From Psychrobacter sp. JCM 18902 (GTDB lineage: Bacteria > Pseudomonadota > Gammaproteobacteria > Pseudomonadales > Moraxellaceae), in assembly GCF_904846615.1 (NCBI RefSeq), contig NZ_CAJHBK010000001.1, positions 868,001 to 932,000 on the forward strand: 64,000 nt of DNA, in the 5' to 3' direction. Below, piece after piece: positions 1 through 8,966 of the stretch. The notes under the pieces are model-generated. The model was not told where the DNA came from. It did not search any database and worked only from the letters and a program-made list of their open reading frames with translations. Position 1 is the stretch's first letter; the number at the start of each line of letters is the position of its first letter. A program made the translations under genes and the position numbers.

Positions 1-1320
1 CCGATTACCCCTGATTTTATTTTAAAATTGGGCTATGTGACGGGACGTGTGCTGATAGAGAATAATGACAACCCTGCTCGCAAGCCAAGCGTGGTCATCG
101 GTAAGGATACGCGGCTGTCAGGTTATGTGATTGAAGGCGCATTGCAAGCGGGGTTTAATGCCGCTGGTGTTGATGTGCATATGCTTGGACCATTACCCAC
201 ACCAGCGATTGCACATTTGACCCGTAGTTTCAATGCAGATGCTGGGGTGGTTATTTCAGCATCGCACAATCCTTATTATGACAATGGCATCAAGTTTTTT
301 TCAGGTGATGGTAAAAAAATTAGCGATGAGATGCAGACGGCAATCAATAATAAATTAACGGCAATTATGAATGACGTTAATAGTAAAGAAGCAACCATGC
401 CGATTCTTGATTCTGCAAATTTGGGAAAAAATAACCGCATTGACGATGCAAAAGGTCGTTATATCGAGTTCTGTAAAGGCAGTTTTCCCTATCAGTACGA
501 CTTGAGTCATCTGACTGTCGTCGTAGATTGTGCTAATGGTGCAGGCTATAGCGTGGCACCAAGAGTCATGCGTGAGTTGGGTGCCAATGTGATTGCTATT
601 AACAATACGCCTGATGGCATCAATATCAATGCTGACTGCGGTTCTACCCATCCTGAAGGCTTACAGAAAGCAGTGATTGAGCACGAAGCAGATGTTGGTA
701 TCGCACTAGACGGCGATGGCGATCGTATTGTGATGGTTGATGAGGCTGGTAATCTGGTTGACGGCGATGGCATTTTATACGTACTTGCTACCCAAGGTCA
801 GACTAAGGCGAAAGGTGTGGTTGGTACGCTGATGAGTAACATGGGCTTAGAGCTGGCGCTCAAAGCGGCAGATATTAAATTTACGCGTGCAAAAGTAGGC
901 GATCGTTATGTGATGCATGAGCTTGAAGCGAATGGCTGGATACTGGGCGGCGAACCATCGGGTCATATTCTATGTTTAGATAAGAGTCGTACGGGTGATG
1001 CCATTATCGCCGGCTTGCAAGTGCTTGCGGTGATGGAAGCACGTGGTAAAGCGCTCAGTGATTTGACCGAAGGCTTTGAAAAATTGCCACAAAAACTGGT
1101 CAATGTGCGCTTAAGTAAAATGCAAGATCCGTTTGAGCATGAAGAGCTGGTTGCTGCTTTTGCAAAAGCACAGGCCACTTTAGAGGGTCGTGGTCGTCTG
1201 CTCATTCGCCAATCAGGTACAGAACCTATGATACGTGTGATGGTTGAGTCGGATGATGAAATAGAATGTGATGTATTGGCAAATGATTTGGCTGACCATA
1301 TCAAAGCAGTATTGGGTTAA
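1..1320 (+). CDS. glmM: Phosphoglucosamine mutase, 5' end outside window
   Basis: Converts glucosamine-6-phosphate to glucosamine-1-phosphate for UDP-GlcNAc, peptidoglycan and LPS synthesis in the cytoplasm. The frame is open from base 1 and already reads PITPDF then [11 protein letters not shown], the usual N-terminal region of GlmM, so the true ATG lies upstream; the TTG at 28 is not the start. Visible motifs are the phosphoserine loop ISASHNP, the metal-binding loop DGDGDR, the sugar loop GGEPSGH and the phosphate-binding [12 protein letters not shown] near the C-terminus. pdxH follows after 37 bp in the same direction, so they may be co-transcribed. Confidence 0.96.
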   Translation, partial: PITPDFILKLGYVTGRVLIENNDNPARKPSVVIGKDTRLSGYVIEGALQAGFNAAGVDVHMLGPLPTPAIAHLTRSFNADAGVVISASHNPYYDNGIKFFSGDGKKISDEMQTAINNKLTAIMNDVNSKEATMPILDSANLGKNNRIDDAKGRYIEFCKGSFPYQYDLSHLTVVVDCANGAGYSVAPRVMRELGANVIAINNTPDGININADCGSTHPEGLQKAVIEHEADVGIALDGDGDRIVMVDEAGNLVDGDGILYVLATQGQTKAKGVVGTLMSNMGLELALKAADIKFTRAKVGDRYVMHELEANGWILGGEPSGHILCLDKSRTGDAIIAGLQVLAVMEARGKALSDLTEGFEKLPQKLVNVRLSKMQDPFEHEELVAAFAKAQATLEGRGRLLIRQSGTEPMIRVMVESDDEIECDVLANDLADHIKAVLG

Positions 1321-1357
1321 AGTGATAATGTAGTTATATTAAAATAAGGAATATTTT

Positions 1358-2008
1358 ATGAGCATGGATTTTACCGATCAGCGTTTGTCATACGAAAAAG
1401 GTGAGCTTGATCAACAGTCCGTCCCAGACTCTCCATTTGAGCTACTAAAAGAATGGATGAATGAGGCAATAGCACAAAAGGTGCAAGAGCCTTATGCGAT
1501 GAGTTTGGCGACGTGCGGTGCTGATAATAAACCTAGCGTACGCATCGTACTTATGCGTGAGATTACTGAAAATGGTGTGGTGTTTTATACCAACTATGAA
1601 AGCGCTAAAGGTCAAGATATTGCCGAAAACCCGAATGTCGAAGCGCTATTCTTTTGGCATGAGCTGGAGCGTCAAGTACGTATTAGTGGCAGCATTGCTA
1701 AAATCGATGCTAATAAGTCATCTGCTTACTTTCAAAAGCGTCCTCACGACAGTCAAGTGGGTGCGTGGGTTAGTCAACCTCAAAGTGGCGAAGTTGCTGA
1801 TCGTGAGGTGATGCAAACCAAGTTTAATGAGCTACAAAATCAGTATCCAGAAAGTAGCCAAGTGCCAACACCAGAATTTTGGGGTGGTTACGAGATTAGC
1901 ATTCATGAGATTGAGTTTTGGCAAGGTCGTGCCAATCGTATGCATGACCGTATTGTCTATACTAAAGACAATGGTGAAAGCTGGAGTACCAAGCGTTTAT
2001 TACCTTAA
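1358..2008 (+). CDS. pdxH: Pyridoxine/pyridoxamine 5'-phosphate oxidase
   Basis: FMN-dependent oxidase that makes pyridoxal 5'-phosphate from PNP or PMP, the last step of B6 synthesis and salvage. The 216-residue length matches the family. The N-terminal part (residues about 18-60) carries EPYAMSLATC and PSVRIVLMRE, the middle has FWHELERQVRISG, and the C-terminus ends in the typical EFWQGRANRMHDR and a terminal RLLP. A TAAGGA ribosome site lies about 7 bases before ATG 1358; ATG 1364 is an alternative. A strong hairpin terminator follows at 2053. Confidence 0.96.
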   Translation: MSMDFTDQRLSYEKGELDQQSVPDSPFELLKEWMNEAIAQKVQEPYAMSLATCGADNKPSVRIVLMREITENGVVFYTNYESAKGQDIAENPNVEALFFWHELERQVRISGSIAKIDANKSSAYFQKRPHDSQVGAWVSQPQSGEVADREVMQTKFNELQNQYPESSQVPTPEFWGGYEISIHEIEFWQGRANRMHDRIVYTKDNGESWSTKRLLP

Positions 2009-2052
2009 ACATATTTGCTGTTTATATTTAGATATAAGCAGAGAGTGATTTC

Positions 2053-2096
2053 TTAGGTGCTGTTGCTGCTCTAAATAGCAACAGCACCTAATTTTA
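2053..2096. terminator. Hairpin terminator between convergent pdxH and lipoprotein gene
   Basis: A perfect 15-bp stem (2053-2067 with 2077-2091), 9-base loop, then TTTTATT. The arms begin and end TTAGG/CCTAA, so the other strand also has an A/T tail and it can serve both convergent genes. Confidence 0.88.
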
Positions 2097-2105
2097 TTAA
2101 AAGCT

Positions 2106-2540
2106 TTATGGTATAAGCTCGAGTACTTGCGACTTTTTTAGCTTTCCTGGGAAGTTTCCTGTAAATATACGGCAATATAAAGTTTTGTCGTTCTCTAAGT
2201 ATGTTGAAGAATCAAGTTTGATGCTATAGATGTATTGATCTGAAAGTGTGTCAGCAGTAGGTTTGGTGTTTTTAGGAATATTGCCGCTCAAATAATTATT
2301 CGAAGAGTAGTCAGGAATGTATTTATCATCATAGATTCGTTTATCGTTGATACAATGTATATAACTCCCTGTATTTCTAGTTGATTCACGTATTGAAAAA
2401 TTAGCTTCTGATAAAAAAGTTATTTCATAATATGATGATGTCCGTTTAAACTCGACCAATTGAACTTCCGTATTTTTATGATTTTTTATGCACCCTGATA
2501 AAATGAGTAAAGCACTTAACCCTATTATCTTATTCCGCAT
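2106..2540 (-). CDS. Small putative lipoprotein, function unknown
   Basis: A 144-residue protein when started at ATG 2540. This start has AAGGA about 6 bases upstream; the in-frame ATGs at 2555 and 2546 have nothing comparable. The N-terminus MRNKIIGLSALLILSGC is a lipoprotein signal with lipobox LSGC, so a lipid-anchored envelope protein is likely. After the anchor come a short polar stretch and mixed beta-type sequence with two further cysteines. I recognise no domain. It stands alone between pdxH and the efflux genes, and a small palindrome lies immediately upstream of its start. Confidence 0.75.
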   Translation of the reverse strand: MRNKIIGLSALLILSGCIKNHKNTEVQLVEFKRTSSYYEITFLSEANFSIRESTRNTGSYIHCINDKRIYDDKYIPDYSSNNYLSGNIPKNTKPTADTLSDQYIYSIKLDSSTYLENDKTLYCRIFTGNFPGKLKKSQVLELIP

Positions 2541-2554
2541 TATCATTCCTTTCA

Positions 2555-2583
2555 TATAGTCAATTTATCATAAATTGACTGTA
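2555..2583. repeat. Collapsed TATAGTCA-type palindrome
   Basis: Begins TATAGTCA and ends TGACTGTA; the arms AGTCAATTTAT and ATAAATTGACT are exact complements around a single base. The ends match those of the longer elements at 5976-6083 and 45217-45331, so it may be a fused-ends remnant of that family. It could also simply be a hairpin or operator in the leader of the lipoprotein gene. Confidence 0.5.
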
Positions 2584-2679
2584 GATGTAAGCAGCATAAC
2601 AATTGATTGATAGTATCAAGATTTTCTTGCTCTAGTCTTACCATTTAAATAAGAGAAAGGCCGAGTTGCAGATATCCCT

Positions 2680-3975
2680 TTATTTTTTATTTTTTTTGGT
2701 ATCGACATCGACCGATACCGACATACCGGGGCGCAATTGCGCAAGCTCAGGTTGTTCTTGCTCTAAATCTATTCGTACCGGAATACGCTGAGCGATTTTA
2801 ATATAGTTGCCAGTTGCAGGGTTTGCCGCGCCCGCGCTAAATTCACTGCCAGTGGCTGGCGAGATATTGCTGACATGACCTCGAAACTTAACGCCGCCTA
2901 GCGCATCCACATGAATAGTTGCAGGCTCGCCGACGGTCATATTTGCCACTTGGGTTTCTTTAAAGTTGGCAATAATCCACACGCCTTTTGGCACCACATA
3001 CATGAGCTGTGTGCCCGCGCTGACATATTGCCCAGCTTTGACGCTGACTTGACTCAGTTGTCCTGATTCAGGGGCAGTAATAATCGTATTGTCTAAATTA
3101 ATCTTTGCTTGCTTAGCAACTGCTTCTGCATTTTTAATATTGGCATCGAGTGATGAGCGGCTACCACTGGTTTTTTTGCTGGCCTCAAGGGCGACTTGTA
3201 GATTGGCTTCTGCTTGCTGCACGCCAGCTTGTGCTTGAGCGAGCTGAGCTTGGGCATGAGCAACTTCTGCTTTGGATACTGCGCCAATCGCATCAAGCCC
3301 TTGATAGCGCTTTACATCTTCGCGTGCACTATCAACGCTGACTTTGGCACTATATAAGTCCGCTTTACGTGCTTCGATTTGTGCCTGACTGGTACCCGTA
3401 TCTTGCGCATTGCTTGAGCGGTCGGTCATAGCGACTTCGATATTGGCTTGTGCTTGTTCGAGCTGCTGTAAAAAGGCACGGTCGTCTATCTTGACCAATA
3501 AATCACCTGCTTGTACATTTTCAAAATCTTGCACTGCCACTTCTGTGACATAGCCAGAAACTTGCGGGCTGATAATCGTTGTTTGACCTTTTACAAAGGC
3601 ATTATTAGTCTGCTGAACCGTAGGCGTAAAGGGCGGTAGCTTCCATGCATAAAGAATCAAAAGGACGCCAATAATGATTAGTGCAATCAATAAGCCTAGG
3701 TTAAAGTAAGATTTCTTTTTAGGCGACCAACCCGTAGCGTCAGGAATAGGCTCTTTTGGCGGCATTGGCGCTTCATCCGCATCAGCAACTGACGTTATTA
3801 TTGAGTCCTCTGTTTTCGGTATAGTCACAGTATCATCATTTTTCGATTGGTTTAGAGGCATCTCTTTTGCTGCTGCCTTGGACGATGTCTGATTGTTTTT
3901 AGCAGTATTTTGGGTGGCATCTTGAGCGGTGTTTTGATTATGGTCATCAAGATCATTTAATTTGTCTTCGCTCAT
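2680..3975 (-). CDS. HlyD/EmrA-family periplasmic adaptor (membrane fusion protein)
   Basis: Adaptor that would link the inner-membrane MFS pump encoded just upstream to an outer-membrane channel for drug efflux. Of 431 residues, the first 85 or so are a long polar, Gln/Asn/Lys-rich cytoplasmic extension. One membrane segment follows (about 91-111, LGLLIALIIIGVLLILYAW). Then comes the first half of the lipoyl domain (ISPQVSGYVTEVAVQDFENVQAGDLLVKID), an Ala/Gln-rich coiled-coil hairpin (about 170-290), the second lipoyl half (ITAPESGQLSQVSVKAGQYV) and a beta-barrel domain ending in LRPGMSVSVDVDT. It sits 107 bp after the MFS gene on the same strand, the usual arrangement of EmrAB-like pairs. 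The substrate cannot be read from sequence. Confidence 0.9.
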   Translation of the reverse strand: MSEDKLNDLDDHNQNTAQDATQNTAKNNQTSSKAAAKEMPLNQSKNDDTVTIPKTEDSIITSVADADEAPMPPKEPIPDATGWSPKKKSYFNLGLLIALIIIGVLLILYAWKLPPFTPTVQQTNNAFVKGQTTIISPQVSGYVTEVAVQDFENVQAGDLLVKIDDRAFLQQLEQAQANIEVAMTDRSSNAQDTGTSQAQIEARKADLYSAKVSVDSAREDVKRYQGLDAIGAVSKAEVAHAQAQLAQAQAGVQQAEANLQVALEASKKTSGSRSSLDANIKNAEAVAKQAKINLDNTIITAPESGQLSQVSVKAGQYVSAGTQLMYVVPKGVWIIANFKETQVANMTVGEPATIHVDALGGVKFRGHVSNISPATGSEFSAGAANPATGNYIKIAQRIPVRIDLEQEQPELAQLRPGMSVSVDVDTKKNKK

Positions 3976-4082
3976 GACGCGCTCCTAATGAGATTAATAA
4001 ACATGGTGGATAACTTTTTAAAATATAGTAATTAGCATAAGAAGAAAAGGTAACAGCAACAAATCGATATTATTGTCACCTG

Positions 4083-5699
4083 TTATTTTTTGCCCATCAT
4101 TTCTGCCAATGCGGCAAGTTCTTTACCAAGTGGATTGCGTTTATGATAAAGGTAATAAAAATAAATCATCAATAAATATAGCGCAGTGATAGTGGCGCCC
4201 ACGGCCATCAAAAAGAATAAATCGTCATAAGCGGCGACCGTTGCTTGACGTTGCACACCCTGTAGCATTTGGGTCATCGTAGCAGGATCAGTGGTATTCA
4301 TTGAACTGACCATATCGGCATAATGCATCTGAGTACGAATGGTGGTAAATGCTTGAATACCTGCCGCGCCTGCCAAACCGCCGATCGTTTGTGAGATACC
4401 AAAAATCACCGAAAAGCTAATAATATAGGCAGGTCCGTTAGCAATGGCACGAAACATACCTTCAAATACCATTGGCCCCATAAAGTAAACGGCAGCAAAA
4501 GCGATTATAAACTGACTGAAATAGAACATATAAGGGGTAGAGTTTAGCGACACACCCGTATCTATCCATGCACCAATCGCAATCAAGGCAACCGCAAAAA
4601 TCACGGGTCGGCGCAGATCCGTCGCTTTGGTGGTAAAAATGCTAATCACTAATGCCAGTATGCTAGCCACCAAGATGATGGCATAAAAAACAATCAGCTG
4701 GTCATTACCATAACCAAGGTTTGCTAATAATCCTGCGGCGCCCACACTTTGCTCAGACAGCAAAATGCGCATGACGGCACCAGTAATCATAAAGGCAATA
4801 ATGGTGCGACTACGCATCCAGCGCACTTGTAACATAGGGTTTTTGCGATGCGTCTCAATCCATAAAGCAATCGAGATAGTCACGACGGCAATGATCAATG
4901 GATAGCTAAGCCAAGGCATCGTCCACCATTGAATTCTACCTTGTACTAAAAATACCGATAGGGCGGCAAGACCACTGGCAAAAAAGCCAAAACTCACCAA
5001 ATCAAGTTTTTCAAAGACCTTTTCCGTGTTGCCCGGTGGTAGCTCAAGAATGTTAATAAGCCCAAAGCAAATCAGCGATAATCCAACTTGGAATAAAAAT
5101 AAACCTTCAAGCTGACCATCAACGGCTAAATAAGGCGAGATAATCCGTGACAGTGGAATGCCAAACTGCACCAAGCCGAACCCCAATATCAGTCCGCTGA
5201 TACGCCGAGCAGTTGGCATGCCTTGTAGACAATAAAAAATAGACAATACCGTCATCGCACTAGCCACCACACCACTAAAGCCACGGGCGAGCAGTTCTAA
5301 ATAATAAGGCTCAATGCTAATCCCAATCGTCGTACTGAGTAGATTGCTACTGACCAACCACTGCATACTGGTAGCTGCCAATAAGAAGAACAAAGTGATT
5401 TTGCTAAATAACGACATGCCAAATTGCTGGCGAATTTTGTACAGCAGCACCGTGACACAAGCATTGGTCATATTGTAAGCGACTGATATCCAGCCACCTT
5501 CTACTGGTGTTAAGCCCATTTCACCTTGGATTTGAGTGAGATTCGCGACCAATAGACCATTCTGAAAGCTGGCAGTTAAGCCAATAAAAATACCAATCAG
5601 TAAATAAAATATTTTACGGCGCACAGGGTGATCAGGGGTGGCAGGCGAGCCAAGCATGAATGGTCGTTCATGGGGCTTAAACTGGTATTCAGTACTCAT
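4083..5699 (-). CDS. MFS multidrug transporter, DHA2/EmrB-like (14 TM)
   Basis: A 538-residue polytopic inner-membrane protein with about 14 hydrophobic segments, the DHA2 topology. Early motifs include LLVANLTQIQGEMGLTPVEGGWIS (TM1-TM2 region) and ARGFSGVVASAMT. It ends with a charged tail after YYLYHKRNPLGKELAAL. The adaptor gene follows on the same strand, so the two probably form an operon for proton-driven efflux across both membranes. The sequence diverges from classic EmrB and could belong to an aromatic-compound or siderophore-exporting branch; no outer-membrane partner gene is adjacent. The start ATG at 5699 gives a charged N-terminus before TM1. Confidence 0.88.
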   Translation of the reverse strand: MSTEYQFKPHERPFMLGSPATPDHPVRRKIFYLLIGIFIGLTASFQNGLLVANLTQIQGEMGLTPVEGGWISVAYNMTNACVTVLLYKIRQQFGMSLFSKITLFFLLAATSMQWLVSSNLLSTTIGISIEPYYLELLARGFSGVVASAMTVLSIFYCLQGMPTARRISGLILGFGLVQFGIPLSRIISPYLAVDGQLEGLFLFQVGLSLICFGLINILELPPGNTEKVFEKLDLVSFGFFASGLAALSVFLVQGRIQWWTMPWLSYPLIIAVVTISIALWIETHRKNPMLQVRWMRSRTIIAFMITGAVMRILLSEQSVGAAGLLANLGYGNDQLIVFYAIILVASILALVISIFTTKATDLRRPVIFAVALIAIGAWIDTGVSLNSTPYMFYFSQFIIAFAAVYFMGPMVFEGMFRAIANGPAYIISFSVIFGISQTIGGLAGAAGIQAFTTIRTQMHYADMVSSMNTTDPATMTQMLQGVQRQATVAAYDDLFFLMAVGATITALYLLMIYFYYLYHKRNPLGKELAALAEMMGKK

Positions 5700-5975
5700 G
5701 GATGGATAATCTGCGTAGAGGGATAAAATGGTGTATAGCCGTTGTTAAACAAGCATCGCGCTCATCGGATAGTCATGAAGCTCAAGACGTTCAAAGTCAT
5801 TTAACAGAAAGCCATTTAGTAGACTGATAAAACCAAAAAAGTATTCTAAACCCTGTTTTGAATATTTTATCATAATTTTTGTTGAGCATTTATCACGCAT
5901 AACTCACACATTGAAAATCAAGTTAAAAGATAGATACAGCTGTCTGTCAATGATAGACGATAAGAAATACAGTGC

Positions 5976-6083
5976 TATAGTCAGAGCACTTTTAAACCGC
6001 TACGGCGTTACCCACCTTAGATGTAATCAGTGTACTATCTGCGGTCGGTCGCCTTGTAGCGATTCTAAAATTCCTTGACTATA
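5976..6083. repeat. 108-bp imperfect palindromic element (TATAGTCA family)
   Basis: Lies in the 487-bp gap 5700-6186, which holds no gene. The left arm runs TATAGTCA, then TTTTAAACCGCTACGGCG; the right arm is its imperfect inverse, GGTCGCCTTGTAGCG to TGACTATA. Outer 8-base ends are exact complements. A diverged copy of similar length lies at 45217-45331, and both share the inner GGCGTT and GCCTTGTA blocks. No coding capacity is seen, so it is best viewed as a small non-autonomous (MITE-like) or extragenic palindromic repeat. The rest of this gap (5700-5975) probably contains the efflux operon promoter, which I could not pinpoint. Confidence 0.7.
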
Positions 6084-6120
6084 TGTCACATAGCTACGAC
6101 TCAGGTCATTTTTGCCCATA

Positions 6121-6149
6121 AAAAACAGCTCTATAAAGAGCTGTTTTTT
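6121..6149. terminator. Bidirectional hairpin terminator after the glutathione transferase gene
   Basis: AAAAACAGCTCT and AGAGCTGTTTTT form a 12-bp perfect stem with loop ATAA. T-runs occur on both strands. It is placed to stop minus-strand transcription coming from 6187. Confidence 0.88.
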
Positions 6150-6186
6150 ATACATTAAATAGTCGATAAACAGTTAGACCATGGTA

Positions 6187-6816
6187 CTAAATAGAGTGAT
6201 CATAATTCGCCTCTAAACGCATGCTGCGCTGATAACTATCAAGACTGGCAAGTTGTAAAGCATACTGCTTAATATGTGGATAATCATCTAACGCTTCACG
6301 CTTAGCCAGCATGATTAAGTCAAAAGACAGCATAAAGTCAGCGCCGCTTAGCTTATGACCAACGATAAATGGCTTATCTGCAACTTCCTCGTTTAGATAG
6401 CTCAACAGTCTGTGTTTTTCTTGACTGATATAACCATCTAAAAACTCGTTATCGACGATACCGGCTTTTTTGGTAAATAGCTCCAGTAATAACGGCAACA
6501 TGAGCGAGCTTTCAGCAAAGTTAATCCATTGCAGATAATGTCCATAGTCTGCGCTATCAGTCGTAGGACGTAAGCGCTCTGGCGCAAATCGCTCAATCAA
6601 TAACTCAGTGATTGCACCCGACTCGGCATAAAGTTGACCATCCATCTCGATAACCGGAGATTTACCGAGTGGATGTACCGCCTTTAAACTGTCTGGTGCC
6701 AAGTGAGTATTAGGATCGCGTTGATGACTAATGATCTCATAAGGCACGCCCAGCTCTTCTAAAAGCCATAAAATACGTAATGAGCGAGACTGGTTGAGAT
6801 GATGTAAGCGAATCAT
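6187..6816 (-). CDS. Glutathione S-transferase family protein
   Basis: A 209-residue cytosolic GST. The N-terminal thioredoxin-fold domain (1-80) begins MIRLHHLNQSRSLRILWLLEELGVPYEI, with the SRS motif typical of bacterial GSTs that use Ser or Tyr near residue 10, and has the cis-Pro/glutathione stretch GKSPVIEMDGQLYAESGAITELL. The helical C-terminal domain includes the capping-box-like GHKLSGADFMLSFDL. It is the last gene of a minus-strand run (yqhD-like, curA-like, DJ-1-like, GST) and lies 47 bp after the DJ-1-type gene, which suggests a role in detoxifying electrophiles. The actual substrate is unknown. Confidence 0.9.
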   Translation of the reverse strand: MIRLHHLNQSRSLRILWLLEELGVPYEIISHQRDPNTHLAPDSLKAVHPLGKSPVIEMDGQLYAESGAITELLIERFAPERLRPTTDSADYGHYLQWINFAESSLMLPLLLELFTKKAGIVDNEFLDGYISQEKHRLLSYLNEEVADKPFIVGHKLSGADFMLSFDLIMLAKREALDDYPHIKQYALQLASLDSYQRSMRLEANYDHSI

Positions 6817-6863
6817 GATAGTGGCCTTTTTGCATGGTCTATTATATTAACGTTAAAAAGATA

Positions 6864-7541
6864 TTAACCTTTCAGCTTAGTGATTAAGCGCTTGGCAGCT
6901 TCCTCTGATGACGCTGGGTTTTGTCCAGTAATCAGCAAGCCATCTTCGACCACAAATGATTCCCAATCAGCGGCTTTTTCATAGTTACCACCATTGGCTT
7001 TTAGTGCATCTTCTACTAAGAATGGCACGACATCTGTTAGACCAACGGCGTCTTCTTCTGAATTGGTAAAGCCAGTCACTGTTTTGCCTTTGACTAAATA
7101 CTCACCGTCAATTTTGACATTTTTAAGAGCGGCTGGAGAATGACAAACAAAGGCGACAGGTTTGTCTTGTTTGACAAACGTCTCAATCAAATTGATCGAA
7201 TTTTTATCAACTGCCAAGTCCCATAGTGGACCATGACCGCCTGGATAAAAGACTGAATCAAAATCTTCAGCGTTCATATCAGCGAGTTTTTCAGTATTGG
7301 CAAGATGCTTTTGAGCATCGCTGTCTTCTTTAAAGCGCTTGGTATCTTTCGTTTGCGTGTCTTCAGTATCGCTGCTCGGATCAAGCGGTGGCTGCCCGCC
7401 AGCAGGAGAAGCAAGTGTCACATTGACGCCTGCATCGATAAAAGCATAATAAGGCGCGGCAAATTCTTCTAGCCAAAAGCCCGTTTTTTTGCCAGTATCG
7501 CCCAACTTATCATGTGAGGTTAGTACCATTAAAATATTCAT
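6864..7541 (-). CDS. DJ-1/PfpI superfamily protein, Hsp31/glyoxalase III-like
   Basis: A 225-residue class I glutamine amidotransferase-like fold protein. The nucleophile elbow is FVCHSPAAL with Cys133-His134, the acidic partner is in GFWLEEFA (Glu25/26), and YPGGHGPLWDLA (about 99-110) is characteristic of the Hsp31-type branch. Members of that branch convert methylglyoxal to lactate without glutathione or act as deglycase/chaperones; which applies here is inference. It lies between the GST and a CurA-like reductase in an electrophile-response neighbourhood, which agrees with methylglyoxal handling. The 219-bp space upstream contains an inverted repeat at 7588-7645. Confidence 0.9.
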   Translation of the reverse strand: MNILMVLTSHDKLGDTGKKTGFWLEEFAAPYYAFIDAGVNVTLASPAGGQPPLDPSSDTEDTQTKDTKRFKEDSDAQKHLANTEKLADMNAEDFDSVFYPGGHGPLWDLAVDKNSINLIETFVKQDKPVAFVCHSPAALKNVKIDGEYLVKGKTVTGFTNSEEDAVGLTDVVPFLVEDALKANGGNYEKAADWESFVVEDGLLITGQNPASSEEAAKRLITKLKG

Positions 7542-7587
7542 AGTCGTCCTTATTTATTATTGATGTTGTTTTTAAATCATGGGTTGT

Positions 7588-7645
7588 TAGCAGTCATGCT
7601 TAATTAATCATCTGTAATCAATATGAGTATTTGCAATGACTGCTA
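7588..7645. repeat. 58-bp inverted repeat between the curA-like and DJ-1-like genes
   Basis: TAGCAGTCATGC (7588-7599) and GCAATGACTGCTA (7633-7645) are inverted; the outer 10 bases match perfectly. There is no T-run, so it is not an obvious terminator. It may be a processing site, an attenuating hairpin inside a polycistronic message, or a small insertion remnant. Confidence 0.5.
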
Positions 7646-7760
7646 GCGGTATTCATAGAACAGTATTCATGGTTGAGAGGTCATTTTCAGTGGTTGTCTT
7701 AGCAAGTTATGTTGTTAAGTCGTTATTTGCGATTCAACCAACTAGTAACAATTGGTTCAG

Positions 7761-8810
7761 TTATTCAACCTCAGAAACTTTAACCACTGTTTTACCAAAG
7801 TTATCGCCATTTAGCATGCGAACAAAGGCATTTGGTGCATCGTCTAAGCCTTCAGCGATATATTCTTTGGTTTTAACATCGCCTGACTCGACCCATTTAC
7901 TCATGGTTTTTAAAAATTCTGGGAAGTGATCGCCATATTCTTCAAAAATAATGAACCCTTTAATGGTGAGACGACGGCTTAGAATGTTGCCCATTAATAC
8001 GCCTAAACGATCTTTACCATCAGGCAGCTCGGTGGCGTTGTATTGCGAGACTAGACCACAGACTGGGATGCGTGCATGCGCATTTAATAATGGCATAACG
8101 GCATCAAATACTTTGCCACCGACGTTTTCGTAATAGATATCGATGCCATCTGGGCACGCCGCTTTTAATTGCTCGGCAAAGTCATCCGCTTTATGGTCAA
8201 TACAGACATCAAAGCCTAGCTCATTGACAGCAAAGTCACATTTTTCTTTGCCACCAGCCACACCAACGGTACGTAAGCCATACTGGTTGCCAACTTGACC
8301 TACCGTTGCACCAACGGGACCCGTTGCAGCAGCGACGACCAAAGTTTCCCCTTTTTGCGGCTTACCGATGTCGGTCAAACCCATGTAACCGGTAAAGCCG
8401 GGCATACCTAATACACCTAAACCATAAGAAGGATTTGACATGTTTTTGTCAAGCTTTAAGACGCCTTCGCCATCACTGACGCTATAGTCTTGCCAGCCTG
8501 AGTTTGAGACCACTAAGTCACCAACAGCAAATTTGTCAATATTGGATTCAACGACTTGGGCAACCGTTCCACCCATCATGACATCACCCACTTCTAGCGG
8601 ATCAGCATAGCTTCTTGCATCGCTCATACGTCCACGCATGTATGGATCTAAGGATAAGTAAACGGTACGCAGCAGCATTTCATTGTTATTTGGCGATGGG
8701 ATATCGCTGGTTACCATATCAAAGTTTTCAGCTTTTGGCTCACCTGTTGGACGGCTTGCCAATTTGATTTGACGATTTGTTTTTTGATTTTGTTGTTTAT
8801 CAAAGCTCAT
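7761..8810 (-). CDS. NADP-dependent oxidoreductase, CurA/leukotriene B4 12-hydroxydehydrogenase type
   Basis: A zinc-independent medium-chain reductase (349 residues) that reduces activated C=C bonds of alpha,beta-unsaturated carbonyls with NADPH. Family signatures are ASRPTGEP near residue 18, LSLDPYMRGRMSD (about 50-62), the nucleotide-binding AAATGPVGATVGQVG (about 160-174), DIYYENVGGKVFDAV and GFIIFEEYGDHFPEF. E. coli CurA has the same architecture and length. Its position between a YqhD-like and a DJ-1-like gene supports an electrophile-detoxification role. Spacing to the upstream gene is 156 bp and includes a hairpin at 8893-8920. Confidence 0.93.
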   Translation of the reverse strand: MSFDKQQNQKTNRQIKLASRPTGEPKAENFDMVTSDIPSPNNNEMLLRTVYLSLDPYMRGRMSDARSYADPLEVGDVMMGGTVAQVVESNIDKFAVGDLVVSNSGWQDYSVSDGEGVLKLDKNMSNPSYGLGVLGMPGFTGYMGLTDIGKPQKGETLVVAAATGPVGATVGQVGNQYGLRTVGVAGGKEKCDFAVNELGFDVCIDHKADDFAEQLKAACPDGIDIYYENVGGKVFDAVMPLLNAHARIPVCGLVSQYNATELPDGKDRLGVLMGNILSRRLTIKGFIIFEEYGDHFPEFLKTMSKWVESGDVKTKEYIAEGLDDAPNAFVRMLNGDNFGKTVVKVSEVE

Positions 8811-8892
8811 TATCAGATTCCTTTTCTATTTATTAATTTTAAGATTCTATTTATTTTAATATTTACTGGTTTTAATATTTCATGGTGAATGG

Positions 8893-8920
8893 AGTAGTTA
8901 CTCAGTGCTGAGCAACTACT
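8893..8920. other. Stem-loop between the yqhD-like and curA-like genes
   Basis: AGTAGTT/AACTACT form the outer 7 bp and CTCAG/CTGAG the inner 5 bp, separated by one mismatch, with a 2-base TG apex. There is no T-run on either side, so an intrinsic terminator is doubtful. It could tune expression between the two genes or stabilise an RNA end. Confidence 0.5.
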
Positions 8921-8966
8921 ATAAATAGCATAACAATATGTGTTTCTTATTACGGTGGTGTTTTTA

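Noticed and set aside
963..1304. Antisense frame of 113 codons within glmM
   Set aside because: It lies wholly inside a well-supported gene on the other strand, with no ribosome site or family features.
8893..8920. Stem-loop as an intrinsic terminator of yqhD
   Set aside because: No T-run follows on the minus strand; kept only as a stem-loop.
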